Assembly: GCA_910575435.1 (NCBI GenBank)
Contig: CAJTGI010000005.1
Coordinates: forward strand, 124,001 to 188,000
Direction of reading: 5' to 3'
Length of the DNA: 64,000 bases
Origin: Clostridiaceae bacterium
GTDB taxonomy: Bacteria; Bacillota; Clostridia; Lachnospirales; Lachnospiraceae
The notes below the pieces were generated by a model that searched no databases, was not told the DNA's origin, and saw only the letters and a list, made by a program, of their open reading frames with translations. Every line of letters starts with the position of its first letter. Positions within the stretch are counted from its first letter, which is position 1. Shown in pieces: positions 1-8,518 of the stretch. A program made the translations under genes and the position numbers.

Positions 1-753
1 AGCATTACCTGCAGTCACCAGGCCGCCCTCCTTGCCGGAGCAGCACTTCAGATTAGAGAGGCTTTCTGCCGTGGTGCCAGCGCGAGGACCCTCGTCCGTA
101 TCAAAGATAATCGGCTCCTTCGTCTTTCTGTTCACGCCAGTCTGAACCGGCACGATCTCATCCTTGAATCCGCCATTATTCATAGCTGCCTCGCACTTCT
201 GCTGGCTGCTTGCCGCGAACTCGTCCAGTTCTTCCCTAGTCAGTCCCCACTTCTCTGCCACATTCTCAGCAGTAATCATCATGTGATACTGATTGAATGC
301 GTCCCACAATGCGTCATTTACCATGGTGTCAACCAACTTGCCATTGTTCATGCGGTATCCATAGCGACCCTGCATCATAGCGTAAGGAGCCATGGACATA
401 TTCTCCATGCCGCCCGCTACCACGATGTCAGCATCCCCTGTCTGAATCATCTGGGCAGCCATATTGACACAGTTCAGGCCAGATCCGCATACCACATTCA
501 CAGTAACCGCAGGAGTCTCAATCGGCAGACCGGCTTTGATAGAAGCCTGGCGCGCCACATTCTGTCCCAGACCGGCCTGGATAACGCATCCCATGTACAC
601 GTGGTCCACCTGATCCTTCGGTACGCCAGCCCTCTTCAGAGCCTCCTCGATTACCACTGAACCAAGTACCGGTGCCGGAGTCGTGCTGAGCCCTCCGCCC
701 ATCTTGCCGATTGCAGTACGGCAAGCGCCTGCTAATACAACTTTCTTTGCCAT
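1..753 (-). CDS. thlA: acetyl-CoA acetyltransferase (thiolase), 3' part missing
   Basis: Biosynthetic thiolase condensing two acetyl-CoA to acetoacetyl-CoA, the first step of clostridial butyrate formation. The visible 251 residues start MAKKVVLAGACRTAIGKMGG and carry the acyl-accepting cysteine in NVVCGSGL (Cys89). The window edge cuts the gene at the start of the usual NASGINDGAA motif, so about 140 of some 390 residues are missing. The ATG at 751-753 has an AAGGAGG ribosome site 9 bases upstream. In related Lachnospiraceae this gene leads a thl-crt-hbd-bcd-etf operon; here the rest would lie outside the window, which is inference. A butyryl-CoA:acetate CoA-transferase lies 3 kb away and would complete the pathway. 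Confidence 0.93.
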   Translation of the reverse strand, partial: MAKKVVLAGACRTAIGKMGGGLSTTPAPVLGSVVIEEALKRAGVPKDQVDHVYMGCVIQAGLGQNVARQASIKAGLPIETPAVTVNVVCGSGLNCVNMAAQMIQTGDADIVVAGGMENMSMAPYAMMQGRYGYRMNNGKLVDTMVNDALWDAFNQYHMMITAENVAEKWGLTREELDEFAASSQQKCEAAMNNGGFKDEIVPVQTGVNRKTKEPIIFDTDEGPRAGTTAESLSNLKCCSGKEGGLVTAGNA

Positions 754-1234
754 AGTTTCTAAATCCTCCTTATATGATTAATATAGCGGCAGACTGTCCC
801 ACCCATCAAAATAGCATAGTACAATACTGCCATTTACATTACTTGTACTTTTTCTGCCCTCCAAATAAGAACCAATCTCCGCGAAAACATGGGATTGGCA
901 CGCCGCATCCAGCGGCATCATGCATCAAAGGGCATAAAGCAAATTCAGAGTAATGCGCTCCCTTGTTAATAATATATCAAATCCACTAGATTATCAAGTA
1001 TTTTTCGTCCTTAGATTGTGAAAATCGTCAATTTTCAGGGGGCCGATTGCAAAAAACTGCCCAGGACGGAATTTTCCTTTTTTATCGCCTCCCATTCAGT
1101 CAAAAAAGCAGGGGATTGCACAAGATTTTTCTAAATCCATGCATTCCCCCTGAAAACGCTTCACGTCGTAACATGTTGTTTTACTACAGTACTCCCCCAG
1201 ATCCTATCCCATGGGAAGGTGTCATTTCCTGATT
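754..1234. other. intergenic region, no gene seen
   Basis: This 480-base stretch separates the thiolase start from the serpin stop. I see only short open frames without ribosome sites. There is a small inverted repeat TGAAAAT/ATTTTCA near 1018-1036. It presumably holds the thiolase promoter, which I could not place with confidence. Confidence 0.4.
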
Positions 1235-2821
1235 CTAAGAGTTCGGTTGGTTTACCGCGCCCGCAAAAACAGGCATGCCATTCCTGTCACTAATCACAAC
1301 GAGAAAGGGACGGTCACAATTCATGTTCTTCTTCCGAACCACGGCAGCTCCTTTATCCTTCCCTACCACCTCGCAGTACGCAGACACGCTGCACCCCTCC
1401 TCGTCCACGCTGATCTGCATGGCCTGGCTTGCCTTGCCCACGTAGCAGCCATTCTCCTTTTCCACATCCAACAATCCGGTAAAATCCGCATTGCCCTGGT
1501 CGAAGATTTCCGTCACGCCCATGGACTTCATCGTGGGAGCCAGATCTCTCTCCCCCTTGATCTTGAATTTTGGCAATTTGAGGTTCATGATACAGGCCTG
1601 CCCCTCTTCTGCGCCAGTGCTGATATGGAGAATCTGATTGATATCTTTCTCCAGGAGTTCCTCCAGGGAACTTCCCTTCCTCGGCAGGAAAATATACATG
1701 CTCTGCCCGCCACTTAGCCCCAGGCTGGTAGCGGTGAACCGCTTCTCTTCATAGAAGACATCCTCCCCGATATGGTGCATGAAGTCGCTGGTCACCTTCC
1801 TGCCAGAACCGGCATGAAAGATTCCCTTCTCCGTGTTCCTCCTGTCAAAGGCATCGTTCACCCATGTGCCATAAAAATCAGCGGCGGACAGCAGCACCAG
1901 AGAGGTGTTGCCCGTGGTTTCCACTTTCCCCACGCTATCCTTCAGATTTCCTCCCGTCATCTTATTCAGCCATTTCTGAATGATCTGATCGTAGGATTTG
2001 CTTCCCATCTCCCCCTGATAGGTGGATGCATAGTAATAGTCCGACAGGGTTTGCAGGGTACTCTTCTTCAATGGGTCTCCCTGCCTGGTCCACAGGGAAT
2101 TTCCCAAAATGCAACGGGAGTATTCATCATCAGAATACAGCCACTGCCAGATCTTCTTGCTCTGCTCCCTCACTTCCTCCCCATCCGTCTGCCCCAGGGC
2201 CTTCATAATCTGCGCCCTGCTCTCCCCCGCCGTCATCTCGGACAGCATGGCCATGGTAAAATAAAGATTCACCGGGGAACACACTTGATTGTCCCCCTTC
2301 TTTCCCGTGAGCATTTTCTGAAAAGCCTTCTGATAAAAGGGAAGAAGGTTCTTCAAATATCCCTCCTTGATATCGGACAAATCCTCCATTTCATCCCGAT
2401 CTGACGGATAGGAGACGGGCTGGGCTTGAAACTCTTTTGGCTCTCCGCTATCTCTCCCATCCTCTTCCTTTCCCCCGGCGTTCTTCCTCTCCTCTTCCTG
2501 ATTGCCATCCTCCGGCTTTTTCTGCTTCTCCCCGTCATCTCCATCCGGCTTTTGGGTTGCCTTCCTATCCCGCCTGGCCATCTCCGTGCCGGGATGATTC
2601 CCGAAAGGCCCCTGCCTCCACAGGGAACTTCCTCCCGCCGCAAAAAATATCGCCACCGCCGCCGCGACCGCCAAGCCAGCCGCCACAGCCAATTTCCCTC
2701 TCCCCCTTCCCCTGTGGGGTACGGCATCCCTCTCCTCCAAGAGTTCTCTCAAAATCCTCTCATCCCCCTCCTGGGACATCACCATCTTATCATACACCTG
2801 CTTATATTCCTCAATCTTCAT
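1235..2821 (-). CDS. membrane-anchored serpin with anti-sigma-like N-terminus
   Basis: A 528-residue protein. Residues 1-43 are a charged cytoplasmic segment with an acidic helix, residues 44-63 form one Ala/Val-rich membrane helix, 78-145 are a Lys/Glu/Asp/Gly-rich linker, and about 155-528 form a serpin domain. Serpin marks include NLYFTMAMLSEMTAG, the FYGTW/F block, and the final strand RPFLVVISDRNGMPVFAGAV. Serpins inhibit serine or cysteine proteases by a suicide conformational trap. The reactive-centre loop (about 472-500) begins DEEGCSVSAYCEV; bulky Tyr and Val and two Cys sit where inhibitory serpins have small residues, so trapping ability is uncertain. Orientation predicts the serpin outside the cell. 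The start overlaps the upstream ECF sigma gene by 11 bp, so the cytoplasmic head may act as its anti-sigma domain (inference). Confidence 0.85.
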   Translation of the reverse strand: MKIEEYKQVYDKMVMSQEGDERILRELLEERDAVPHRGRGRGKLAVAAGLAVAAAVAIFFAAGGSSLWRQGPFGNHPGTEMARRDRKATQKPDGDDGEKQKKPEDGNQEEERKNAGGKEEDGRDSGEPKEFQAQPVSYPSDRDEMEDLSDIKEGYLKNLLPFYQKAFQKMLTGKKGDNQVCSPVNLYFTMAMLSEMTAGESRAQIMKALGQTDGEEVREQSKKIWQWLYSDDEYSRCILGNSLWTRQGDPLKKSTLQTLSDYYYASTYQGEMGSKSYDQIIQKWLNKMTGGNLKDSVGKVETTGNTSLVLLSAADFYGTWVNDAFDRRNTEKGIFHAGSGRKVTSDFMHHIGEDVFYEEKRFTATSLGLSGGQSMYIFLPRKGSSLEELLEKDINQILHISTGAEEGQACIMNLKLPKFKIKGERDLAPTMKSMGVTEIFDQGNADFTGLLDVEKENGCYVGKASQAMQISVDEEGCSVSAYCEVVGKDKGAAVVRKKNMNCDRPFLVVISDRNGMPVFAGAVNQPNS

Positions 2822-3311
2822 AGGGCATCCCTCCTTCTGATATCTTGAAACGCAATAGCTCCCGCCCCTTCTTTAAGCGCATTTTAATCGTCGATTCCTT
2901 GCAGCCCAAAATATCTGCCACCTCTCGGCATACATATCCCTCGTAGTAGTGCAGATACATTGGCACCTTGCACTGATCGGGAAGTTCCAGCACCTCCCGC
3001 AGAAGAAGCGCCTCACGCTCTTCCTGCATCCAGAACTGTTCCGGAACATCTTCCATATCTACCCTGTTCCTGTGCCAGAATGACTTGACATCATTCTTGC
3101 TTAGATTTACGATAACCCGAATCAGCCACCGTTTTTCGTGCTCCCTATCTGCAAATTCCGGTGCCTTGTACAGTCGCTTATAAAATGCCTCCTGCACCAA
3201 ATCCTCCGCATCCTCCCTCTTTTTCACATAGGAGAAGGCAATCCGGAACAAAAGCTGCTTGTACCTGTGATACACATCTTCAAATTCCTGAGTACTCATT
3301 CTTTGATTCAT
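2811..3311 (-). CDS. ECF-type RNA polymerase sigma factor
   Basis: A 166-residue sigma-70 family factor of the extracytoplasmic-function class: sigma region 2 at residues 10-48 (FRIAFSYVKKREDAEDLVQE) and region 4 at about 110-155, ending in the helix-turn-helix REVADILGCKESTIKMRLKKGR. No region 1 or 3 is present, as expected for the class. The ATG has GGGAGG 8 bases upstream. It is the first gene of a two-gene unit and overlaps the serpin gene by 11 bp, the usual arrangement for a sigma factor and its membrane-bound anti-sigma. It would redirect RNA polymerase on a signal sensed outside the cell; the regulon is unknown. Confidence 0.9.
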   Translation of the reverse strand: MNQRMSTQEFEDVYHRYKQLLFRIAFSYVKKREDAEDLVQEAFYKRLYKAPEFADREHEKRWLIRVIVNLSKNDVKSFWHRNRVDMEDVPEQFWMQEEREALLLREVLELPDQCKVPMYLHYYEGYVCREVADILGCKESTIKMRLKKGRELLRFKISEGGMPYED

Positions 3312-3332
3312 TCATTTATCCTCCCTTCAATA

Positions 3333-3362
3333 AGTATACAATCCAGCAGGAGCATTGGTCAA
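3333..3362 (-). promoter_or_regulatory. candidate promoter of the sigma/serpin unit
   Basis: Reading the minus strand, TTGACC at 3357-3362 and TATACT at 3333-3338 are separated by 18 bases and lie just ahead of the sigma factor start. This looks like a housekeeping promoter rather than a typical ECF promoter. Confidence 0.45.
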
Positions 3363-3419
3363 AATTTCCACAAAAAAATCCAATTTTAACTAGAAAGAAG
3401 CAAATAGTAACATATTGTT

Positions 3420-3612
3420 GTCACTATTCACAGCCGCTCATCCCTTCATACGATAGACCCGCTGCCTAACGGCATCGGCCACCGCTAATGCGGTTTTATC
3501 TATCAAATGAAGGGATGAACAGCTTCCACAGTCAGTTTCTAGAAAATAGCCAGAATCTTATGTGCAAGCACAACGATTCTGTTCTATTTCTAGAAATGAC
3601 CGTGAATAGTAA
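3420..3612. repeat. structured dispersed repeat, copy 1
   Basis: About 190 bp framed by imperfect inverted ends (TCACTATTCACAG at 3421-3433 and CGTGAATAGTAAC at 3601-3613). Inside are two stem-loops: GCTCATCCCTTCAT (3436-3449) against ATGAAGGGATGAAC (3507-3520), and a longer stem around TTTCTAGAAA and CAGAATC (3527-3558 with 3574-3602). The copy is flanked by a 17-bp direct repeat, AATAGTAACATATTGTT, at 3403-3419 and 3605-3621. It shares long blocks with the repeats at 42240 and 61058. No reading frame inside; it may be a non-autonomous mobile element or a structured RNA. Confidence 0.8.
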
Positions 3613-3803
3613 CATATTGTTCCATATTGAAATAGTCGAAAAAAAATGTTATTTTATTGTATAGGGAATTACTATTCTTACAAGCGCTGATGCATGGGAT
3701 TCTATCACGGCATAGCAATCGCCGCCATCAGGCACGCCCGTGCCCGCACACGGAACACGGGCGTGAATGCTGCGAAATCAAGTGTGCAGAAATGAGGTAG
3801 AAC

Positions 3804-5147
3804 ATGGACTTGAAACAGATGTATGCAGACAAGTTGACCACTGCCGAAGAGGCAGTCAAAGCCGTTAATTCAGGAGACTGGGTAGACTTCGGCTGGTGTA
3901 CCGGAACTCCGGTGGCACTGGATGCCGCCATGGCTGGAAGGCTTCCGGAGCTGACAGATGTGAACTTCCGGGGGGGAATCCTGATGAAGCCTTTGGCAAT
4001 CTTCGGCATTGATAATCCGGCAGAACATATGACATGGAATTCCTGGCATATGGGCGGCCTGGAGAGAAAGGCAATCGCCCAAGGATTTTCCTTCTATGCC
4101 CCCATCCGCTATTCCGAACTGCCCCGCTACTATCGGGATATTGACACCCCTTCCCGGGTTGCCATGTTCCAGGTAGCCCCCATGGACGACCATGGATTCT
4201 TCAGCTTCGGCCCCAACGCCTCCCATATGATGGCTATGTGCGACCGGGCAGAAGTCATTATCGTAGAAGTAAATCAGAACATGCCTCGGTGCCTGGGAGG
4301 TTTTGAAGAGGGCATTCACATCAGCAAGGTGGACATGATCGTGGAGGGAGACAACCCCGCCATCGCCGCCATGGGTGCCGCAGGTCCGGCCACAGCAGTA
4401 GATGAAGCCGTGGCAAAATATATCGTAGACGAGATTCCTGACGGCGCATGCCTGCAGCTGGGAATTGGCGGCATGCCAAATGCCGTTGGCTCCCTGATTG
4501 CAAAGTCCGACCTGAAAGATTTGGGGATTCATACGGAAATGTATGTAGATGCCTTCGTGGACATCGCCAATGCCGGGAAGATTACCGGCCTGAGAAAGAG
4601 CATTGATAAAGGTCGCCAGGTATATGCCTTCGCTGCCGGAACTCAGAAACTGTACGATTATCTGAATGACAATCCGGAATGCATGAGCGCACCGGTGGAA
4701 TACACCAACGATATCCGCCAGATTTCTGCCCTGGACAACTTCATCTCCATCAACAATGCGGTGGACATCGACCTCTTCGGACAGGTCAATGCGGAGAGTG
4801 CCGGGACAAAGCAGATCAGCGGTGCTGGCGGACAACTGGACTTCGTGCTGGGCGCCTACCTCTCCAGAGGCGGCAAGTCCTTTATCTGCATGTCCTCCAC
4901 CTTCACCACGAAAGACGGCACGGTGAAATCACGCATCCGTCCCACTCTGGCAGACGGCTCCATCGTCACCGATACCCGGGCAAACGTGCACTATTTCGTG
5001 ACAGAGTACGGCCTGGTGAATCTGAAAGGACTCTCCAGCTGGCAGAAAGCGGAGGCAATCATCTCCGTGGCACATCCGGACTTCCGGGATGAGTTAATCG
5101 CTGATGCAGAGAAAATGCATATCTGGAAGGCAAGCAATAAGAGATAA
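3804..5147 (+). CDS. but: butyryl-CoA:acetate CoA-transferase
   Basis: A 447-residue member of the acetyl-CoA hydrolase/4-hydroxybutyrate CoA-transferase family. It moves CoA from butyryl-CoA to acetate, the last step of butyrate production in many gut Lachnospiraceae. Segments such as [38 protein letters not shown]-like and [18 protein letters not shown] match the Roseburia/Eubacterium enzyme as I remember it. The catalytic glutamate is most likely Glu245 in HTEMYVDAF. Full length. It is transcribed alone on the plus strand, downstream of repeat copy 1, which may separate it from the divergent sigma gene. 4-Hydroxybutyrate CoA-transferase activity is the main alternative. Confidence 0.9.
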   Translation: MDLKQMYADKLTTAEEAVKAVNSGDWVDFGWCTGTPVALDAAMAGRLPELTDVNFRGGILMKPLAIFGIDNPAEHMTWNSWHMGGLERKAIAQGFSFYAPIRYSELPRYYRDIDTPSRVAMFQVAPMDDHGFFSFGPNASHMMAMCDRAEVIIVEVNQNMPRCLGGFEEGIHISKVDMIVEGDNPAIAAMGAAGPATAVDEAVAKYIVDEIPDGACLQLGIGGMPNAVGSLIAKSDLKDLGIHTEMYVDAFVDIANAGKITGLRKSIDKGRQVYAFAAGTQKLYDYLNDNPECMSAPVEYTNDIRQISALDNFISINNAVDIDLFGQVNAESAGTKQISGAGGQLDFVLGAYLSRGGKSFICMSSTFTTKDGTVKSRIRPTLADGSIVTDTRANVHYFVTEYGLVNLKGLSSWQKAEAIISVAHPDFRDELIADAEKMHIWKASNKR

Positions 5148-5180
5148 ATATTTGTTTCTAAGACAAAGGGAACATCAAGC

Positions 5181-5213
5181 AGGCGGCTAATCTTAATCAG
5201 ATTAGCCGCCTAT
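5181..5213 (+). terminator. hairpin after the CoA-transferase
   Basis: AGGCGGCTAATCT pairs with AGATTAGCCGCCT around a short loop, a near-perfect stem of 12-13 bp. The T-run behind it is weak on either strand, so termination may be inefficient. Confidence 0.6.
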
Positions 5214-5270
5214 TTACAGCATTTGCATTTGCACCCAAAGGTGTATTATCCTGCAAAGCATATGTTACCC

Positions 5271-5651
5271 TTACTTGCTGTCCGCCTTTTTCTGGAACTT
5301 CTCATTATCCACGATAAACCTCTCGTGAACGCCCTCGCCGATAAGCCCCGCCTCGTCCCTGGCCTCCACATGGAATACCAGCCTCCTGCCATCCACCTCC
5401 CTAAGCTCTGTCCGGCAGGTGACCTTTCGTCCCACCGGGGTAGCTGATACATGCTTTACATTCATCAGCGTGCCCACGCTGCCCATGCCCGCATCCAGTT
5501 CCCCTGCCACGCTCTTGTAGGCAGTCTCCTCCATCAGGGCAATCATGGCCGGGGTGGCAAACACGTCCAACTCCCCGCTTCCCACCGTCTTTGCCGTATT
5601 TTCCTGGGTTACCAAAGTCTCTCCCTGTCCAATAATTCCTTCTCGCAACAT
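5271..5651 (-). CDS. FlK-like hotdog thioesterase
   Basis: A 126-residue single hotdog-fold acyl-CoA thioesterase of the fluoroacetyl-CoA thioesterase family. Thr33 (ATPAM), Glu41 (MEETA) and His67 (NVKHVSATP) have the same 8 and 26 residue spacings as the FlK catalytic triad Thr42/Glu50/His76. The natural substrate in gut anaerobes is not known; release of CoA from a short or aberrant acyl-CoA is likely. It lies near butyrate genes but on its own transcript. Full length for the family. Confidence 0.82.
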   Translation of the reverse strand: MLREGIIGQGETLVTQENTAKTVGSGELDVFATPAMIALMEETAYKSVAGELDAGMGSVGTLMNVKHVSATPVGRKVTCRTELREVDGRRLVFHVEARDEAGLIGEGVHERFIVDNEKFQKKADSK

Positions 5652-5757
5652 ATCTCTTCCTCCAAACTATTTCACTTTGCCGGTCATGCCCAATCAAATA
5701 GAAGGGTCATCGCCCTTGCATTGTAAATGGCAGCCGGCAGTCATCCAATACAATTCC

Positions 5758-5997
5758 TCACAAAGCATCTTCGTCAAATGCCACCGTCACATAGTATCCC
5801 CTCTCATTGTGAACCACCTTTTTCACCGTGCCCTCTAAATGATGCAGACGCTGATTCACCTTGTAGCAGCCAGACATCGCCACCGCCGGCTCGATGATAT
5901 AAGAATAATTCAGCGCCGTCTTCTTCTCGCTGACATGAACCCCATCCCCCTCCTTTACCAGATTGGGACGCTCCATCTTAAACTCCATCTCTCTCAT
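5758..5997 (-). CDS. small conserved-looking protein of unknown function
   Basis: A 79-residue protein that I do not recognise. It has no signal peptide or membrane segment. The C-terminal half (HLEGTVKKVVHNERGYYVTVAFDED) looks like a small beta-barrel or strand-rich fold of the kind seen in ribosome-associated or translation proteins, but that is only an impression from the pattern. It sits upstream of the thioesterase in the same direction, about 100 bases apart, so the two may be co-transcribed. Confidence 0.55.
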   Translation of the reverse strand: MREMEFKMERPNLVKEGDGVHVSEKKTALNYSYIIEPAVAMSGCYKVNQRLHHLEGTVKKVVHNERGYYVTVAFDEDAL

Positions 5998-6063
5998 AAA
6001 CTGCTCCCTATCTCTTCAAATGGCAACCGCCCATTCTTCTAAAACTGATTCGTTCAACAATTC

Positions 6064-6471
6064 CTAAGTGCGTTTGATAAATTCCTTGCGACACTTTGGA
6101 CAAGTGATGGCAATTTTGCCCTTGCCCTTAGGCACCCGGATCGATTGGCGGCAGGAGGGGCACTTGAAAATGCGGTGGGTCTTTCTCTGGGCGGACCTGG
6201 CCTTCTTCCCATTCCACCAGAACCGTACCCGGTTATAATACTTCAGAAACCACTCATTCTCCTCATATCTCCTGGCATGGTTCCTGGAAAACATCCTGAA
6301 ATATGAAAACAAAATGAATCCCACGCCCAGGGAATTCATGGCATGTCGCACTCTGGGAATGGGGATGAATATCTCCAGCACCACCAGAACCAATGCGGCA
6401 ATAACCAGAAAATTGCTTAACTGGTCAGCCCCGTGCCTCCCCTGCATAAACCTGGAAAACCGTTCCCGCAT
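6064..6471 (-). CDS. membrane protein with C-terminal zinc ribbon
   Basis: 135 residues from the ATG at 6471, chosen over the longer frame because AAGGAGGAG lies 5 bases ahead of it. Two membrane helices (about 20-37 and 43-59) are followed by a basic region and a C-terminal zinc ribbon with Cys104-x2-Cys107 and Cys124-x2-Cys127. The family is common in Clostridia as a hypothetical protein. The ribbon faces the cytoplasm if the short loop is outside. Function unknown; it is next to another unknown membrane protein transcribed the same way. Confidence 0.75.
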   Translation of the reverse strand: MRERFSRFMQGRHGADQLSNFLVIAALVLVVLEIFIPIPRVRHAMNSLGVGFILFSYFRMFSRNHARRYEENEWFLKYYNRVRFWWNGKKARSAQRKTHRIFKCPSCRQSIRVPKGKGKIAITCPKCRKEFIKRT

Positions 6472-6599
6472 GTCTGCTCCTCCTTTTCTTGTATTCCAAC
6501 CCACATCAGTCTTCATTTAATGCGGCATTGTCCCAATCCTTCCATCATGCCAGACTCGCTGGCACAAACCTAGGAAAGAATGCCACTTCACGGCAATCT

Positions 6600-8291
6600 C
6601 TACAGTCCCGATGGCGAAGAGGGAGCAGGGGAGGGAGAAGAGGCGGCCTCTCCGTCCCCTGCAAACTTGAAATTCCTGATCTGATGAATCTCGTTCTGAT
6701 CCTCCGTCAGCTGCTCGTATTCCACCACAAGCACGTCTCCCGCAGAAATCCGAATCAAGTCCTCATTATCCTTGAATGCCTGCTTATACACCCCATGTTC
6801 CGTATCCTTCACATACACCATGGTGCCATCCTCCGTGTCCACGAACTGCACGCTTTCCACCGTCACCGTCTTTTCCTTCAAGTTCTCCTCGCTGGTCTCC
6901 ACATCCCCAGCACTGGCCAGCATTTTCCGATATTTTGCAAACACCTCCGTCTGGCTGGTAGCCGTGGCCACGATATTGTACTGCTCCACATTCACCATGG
7001 CGTACATCTTCACCAATCCCCCGGAATCCTTCAGCACCATGATATACGTGGGCTGCCCCGCCACATTGATCAGGCTGGGGAAGGATGCCTTATACCGCTT
7101 CTCCTGCACGGCCCCCTGGGCAGACTCCATGGCAGAATGTTCCTCTGCGCCAGACACCTTATAATACTTCGCCTCGCTGGTTCTCTGGTTCATCAGCACG
7201 AACCCGATATTGCTCTGATCCCCGTTGACAGAAGTAACGCCCGTGTATGCCCAAACGTCATCGCCAATAATTTTATATCCGAAATCATCCGTGGTTACCT
7301 TGCACCCCTTCTGGCCGATGATGCTATTCCAAAAGCCGCCGGAGAGCGTTCCAAACCAGTCATACTTCTTCGTCAGCAATTTCCCCGCATAGACGCAATC
7401 CACCCACGCCGGAATCTGATCTACCGCATAATAATCGCACTTGCCATCCACTGGATTGCAGATTATCACCCCGTTTACATCCATTCCTCCAAAAAGCCCC
7501 ACCCTGGGCTTCATAGTCGGGCATATATAAAATGGCTTTCCCTCATCGTCAATCTCAAAGTGGTAGCCGGAAATAATTTTCGTGGGATAGGAAAGCTGCA
7601 CGTGCCGCTGCAGATTGTCATTGAAGTAGCCTGAGGGAACATACTTCATCCCGTGCTCCAGAGGCACGTACTCCGCCTCAGAATTGATCGGATTCACCTT
7701 CACATAGCCGGGAATGCCTTTTCCCCTGTTATTCCACCACTTAAAGAAGCTGGCATACTTCAGGCTGGACACCTTCATGGGATGCCCCTGGATGCTGATC
7801 TGGGTATAATCTGCCTCCACCTCGTACTGGCTCACCACATCCGACAGGGAGCCAATCTTGCGGTTGCCGAACTTCCTGGCACTCTCCGTATCCATCAGGG
7901 CAATATCCGTCACCTTATTGCTCTCCTCGATATCCTCGCTAAATTCATAATTCTTCACCGGCATCAGCGAGGCGTAAGTCCTGGCGCGGAAAATCGTGCT
8001 TCCCGCAACGCTCCCGCCGATATAAATCACCACCACAAGAACTGCCAGCGTCAAAAAAAATTTTGCCAGCAAAGGAAATTTCTTCACATCCGATAAATGC
8101 ACGCCACCCCTTCCCGTCATGCCCCTCAGGCTGCGCAGCCCAAAGATAACAGCCAGCGCGATGCAGATTACCAGCAGCGTCCCCCAAAACATCGGCTCAT
8201 GGATATTGATTGGAGGAAAGGTGGCGTAGTAATAACCTCCCACCGCAATCAGAAATACCAAAGCCAAAATCCCATAGATTGATTTCTTCAT
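6600..8291 (-). CDS. large membrane-anchored protein of unknown function
   Basis: 563 residues from the ATG at 8291, which has GGAGG 7 bases upstream. Three N-terminal membrane helices (about 5-22, 35-52, 76-93) precede a soluble region of about 450 residues with no motif I recognise, ending in a Ser/Pro-rich tail. The soluble part alternates beta-rich stretches (PVDGKCDYYAVDQIPAWVD, VTSVNGDQSNIGFVLMNQRTSEAKYY) and has repeated tripartite patterns suggesting two similar sub-domains. Its topology would place the soluble region outside. I have seen similar proteins in Lachnospiraceae described only as hypothetical. Confidence 0.75.
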   Translation of the reverse strand: MKKSIYGILALVFLIAVGGYYYATFPPINIHEPMFWGTLLVICIALAVIFGLRSLRGMTGRGGVHLSDVKKFPLLAKFFLTLAVLVVVIYIGGSVAGSTIFRARTYASLMPVKNYEFSEDIEESNKVTDIALMDTESARKFGNRKIGSLSDVVSQYEVEADYTQISIQGHPMKVSSLKYASFFKWWNNRGKGIPGYVKVNPINSEAEYVPLEHGMKYVPSGYFNDNLQRHVQLSYPTKIISGYHFEIDDEGKPFYICPTMKPRVGLFGGMDVNGVIICNPVDGKCDYYAVDQIPAWVDCVYAGKLLTKKYDWFGTLSGGFWNSIIGQKGCKVTTDDFGYKIIGDDVWAYTGVTSVNGDQSNIGFVLMNQRTSEAKYYKVSGAEEHSAMESAQGAVQEKRYKASFPSLINVAGQPTYIMVLKDSGGLVKMYAMVNVEQYNIVATATSQTEVFAKYRKMLASAGDVETSEENLKEKTVTVESVQFVDTEDGTMVYVKDTEHGVYKQAFKDNEDLIRISAGDVLVVEYEQLTEDQNEIHQIRNFKFAGDGEAASSPSPAPSSPSGL

Positions 8292-8311
8292 AATCAGTCC
8301 TCCATTATTCC

Positions 8312-8518
8312 ATAATTTATGCGCACGATTTCTGCGCATAAATTATAACTGCGTCAGCAGTTATTATATCATAATTCATGCCATGGTTTCTGGCATAACC
8401 CAAGTTGCGAAGCAACTTGCAAGATAAATGCGTTAGCATTTATTATATCATGAACTTCGTTCATGATCTTGCCTGGCCCTCACAAGCAAGCTTGCTCGGT
8501 CCGCCTATCATTATATCA
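8312..8518. repeat. tandem hairpin array with ATTATATCA spacers
   Basis: Seven short inverted repeats follow one another: a perfect 14-bp stem at 8312-8346, then 8347-8362, 8378-8396, 8401-8419, 8426-8441, 8449-8465 and the palindrome at 8485-8496. The string ATTATATCA recurs at 8363, 8442 and 8510, dividing the array into units of about 70-80 bp. The last spacer overlaps the stop codon of the Uma2 gene. There is no reading frame inside. Confidence 0.7.

Noticed and set aside
1047-1232. Short plus-strand frame of 61 codons before the serpin end
   Set aside because: No ribosome site and no sequence features of a protein; treated as intergenic.
3870-4835. Minus-strand open frame opposite the CoA-transferase
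   Set aside because: The plus-strand protein is a full-length, well recognised enzyme.
8312-8518. Possible CRISPR array
   Set aside because: Hairpins differ in sequence and there are no equal-length spacers between identical repeats; no cas genes nearby.
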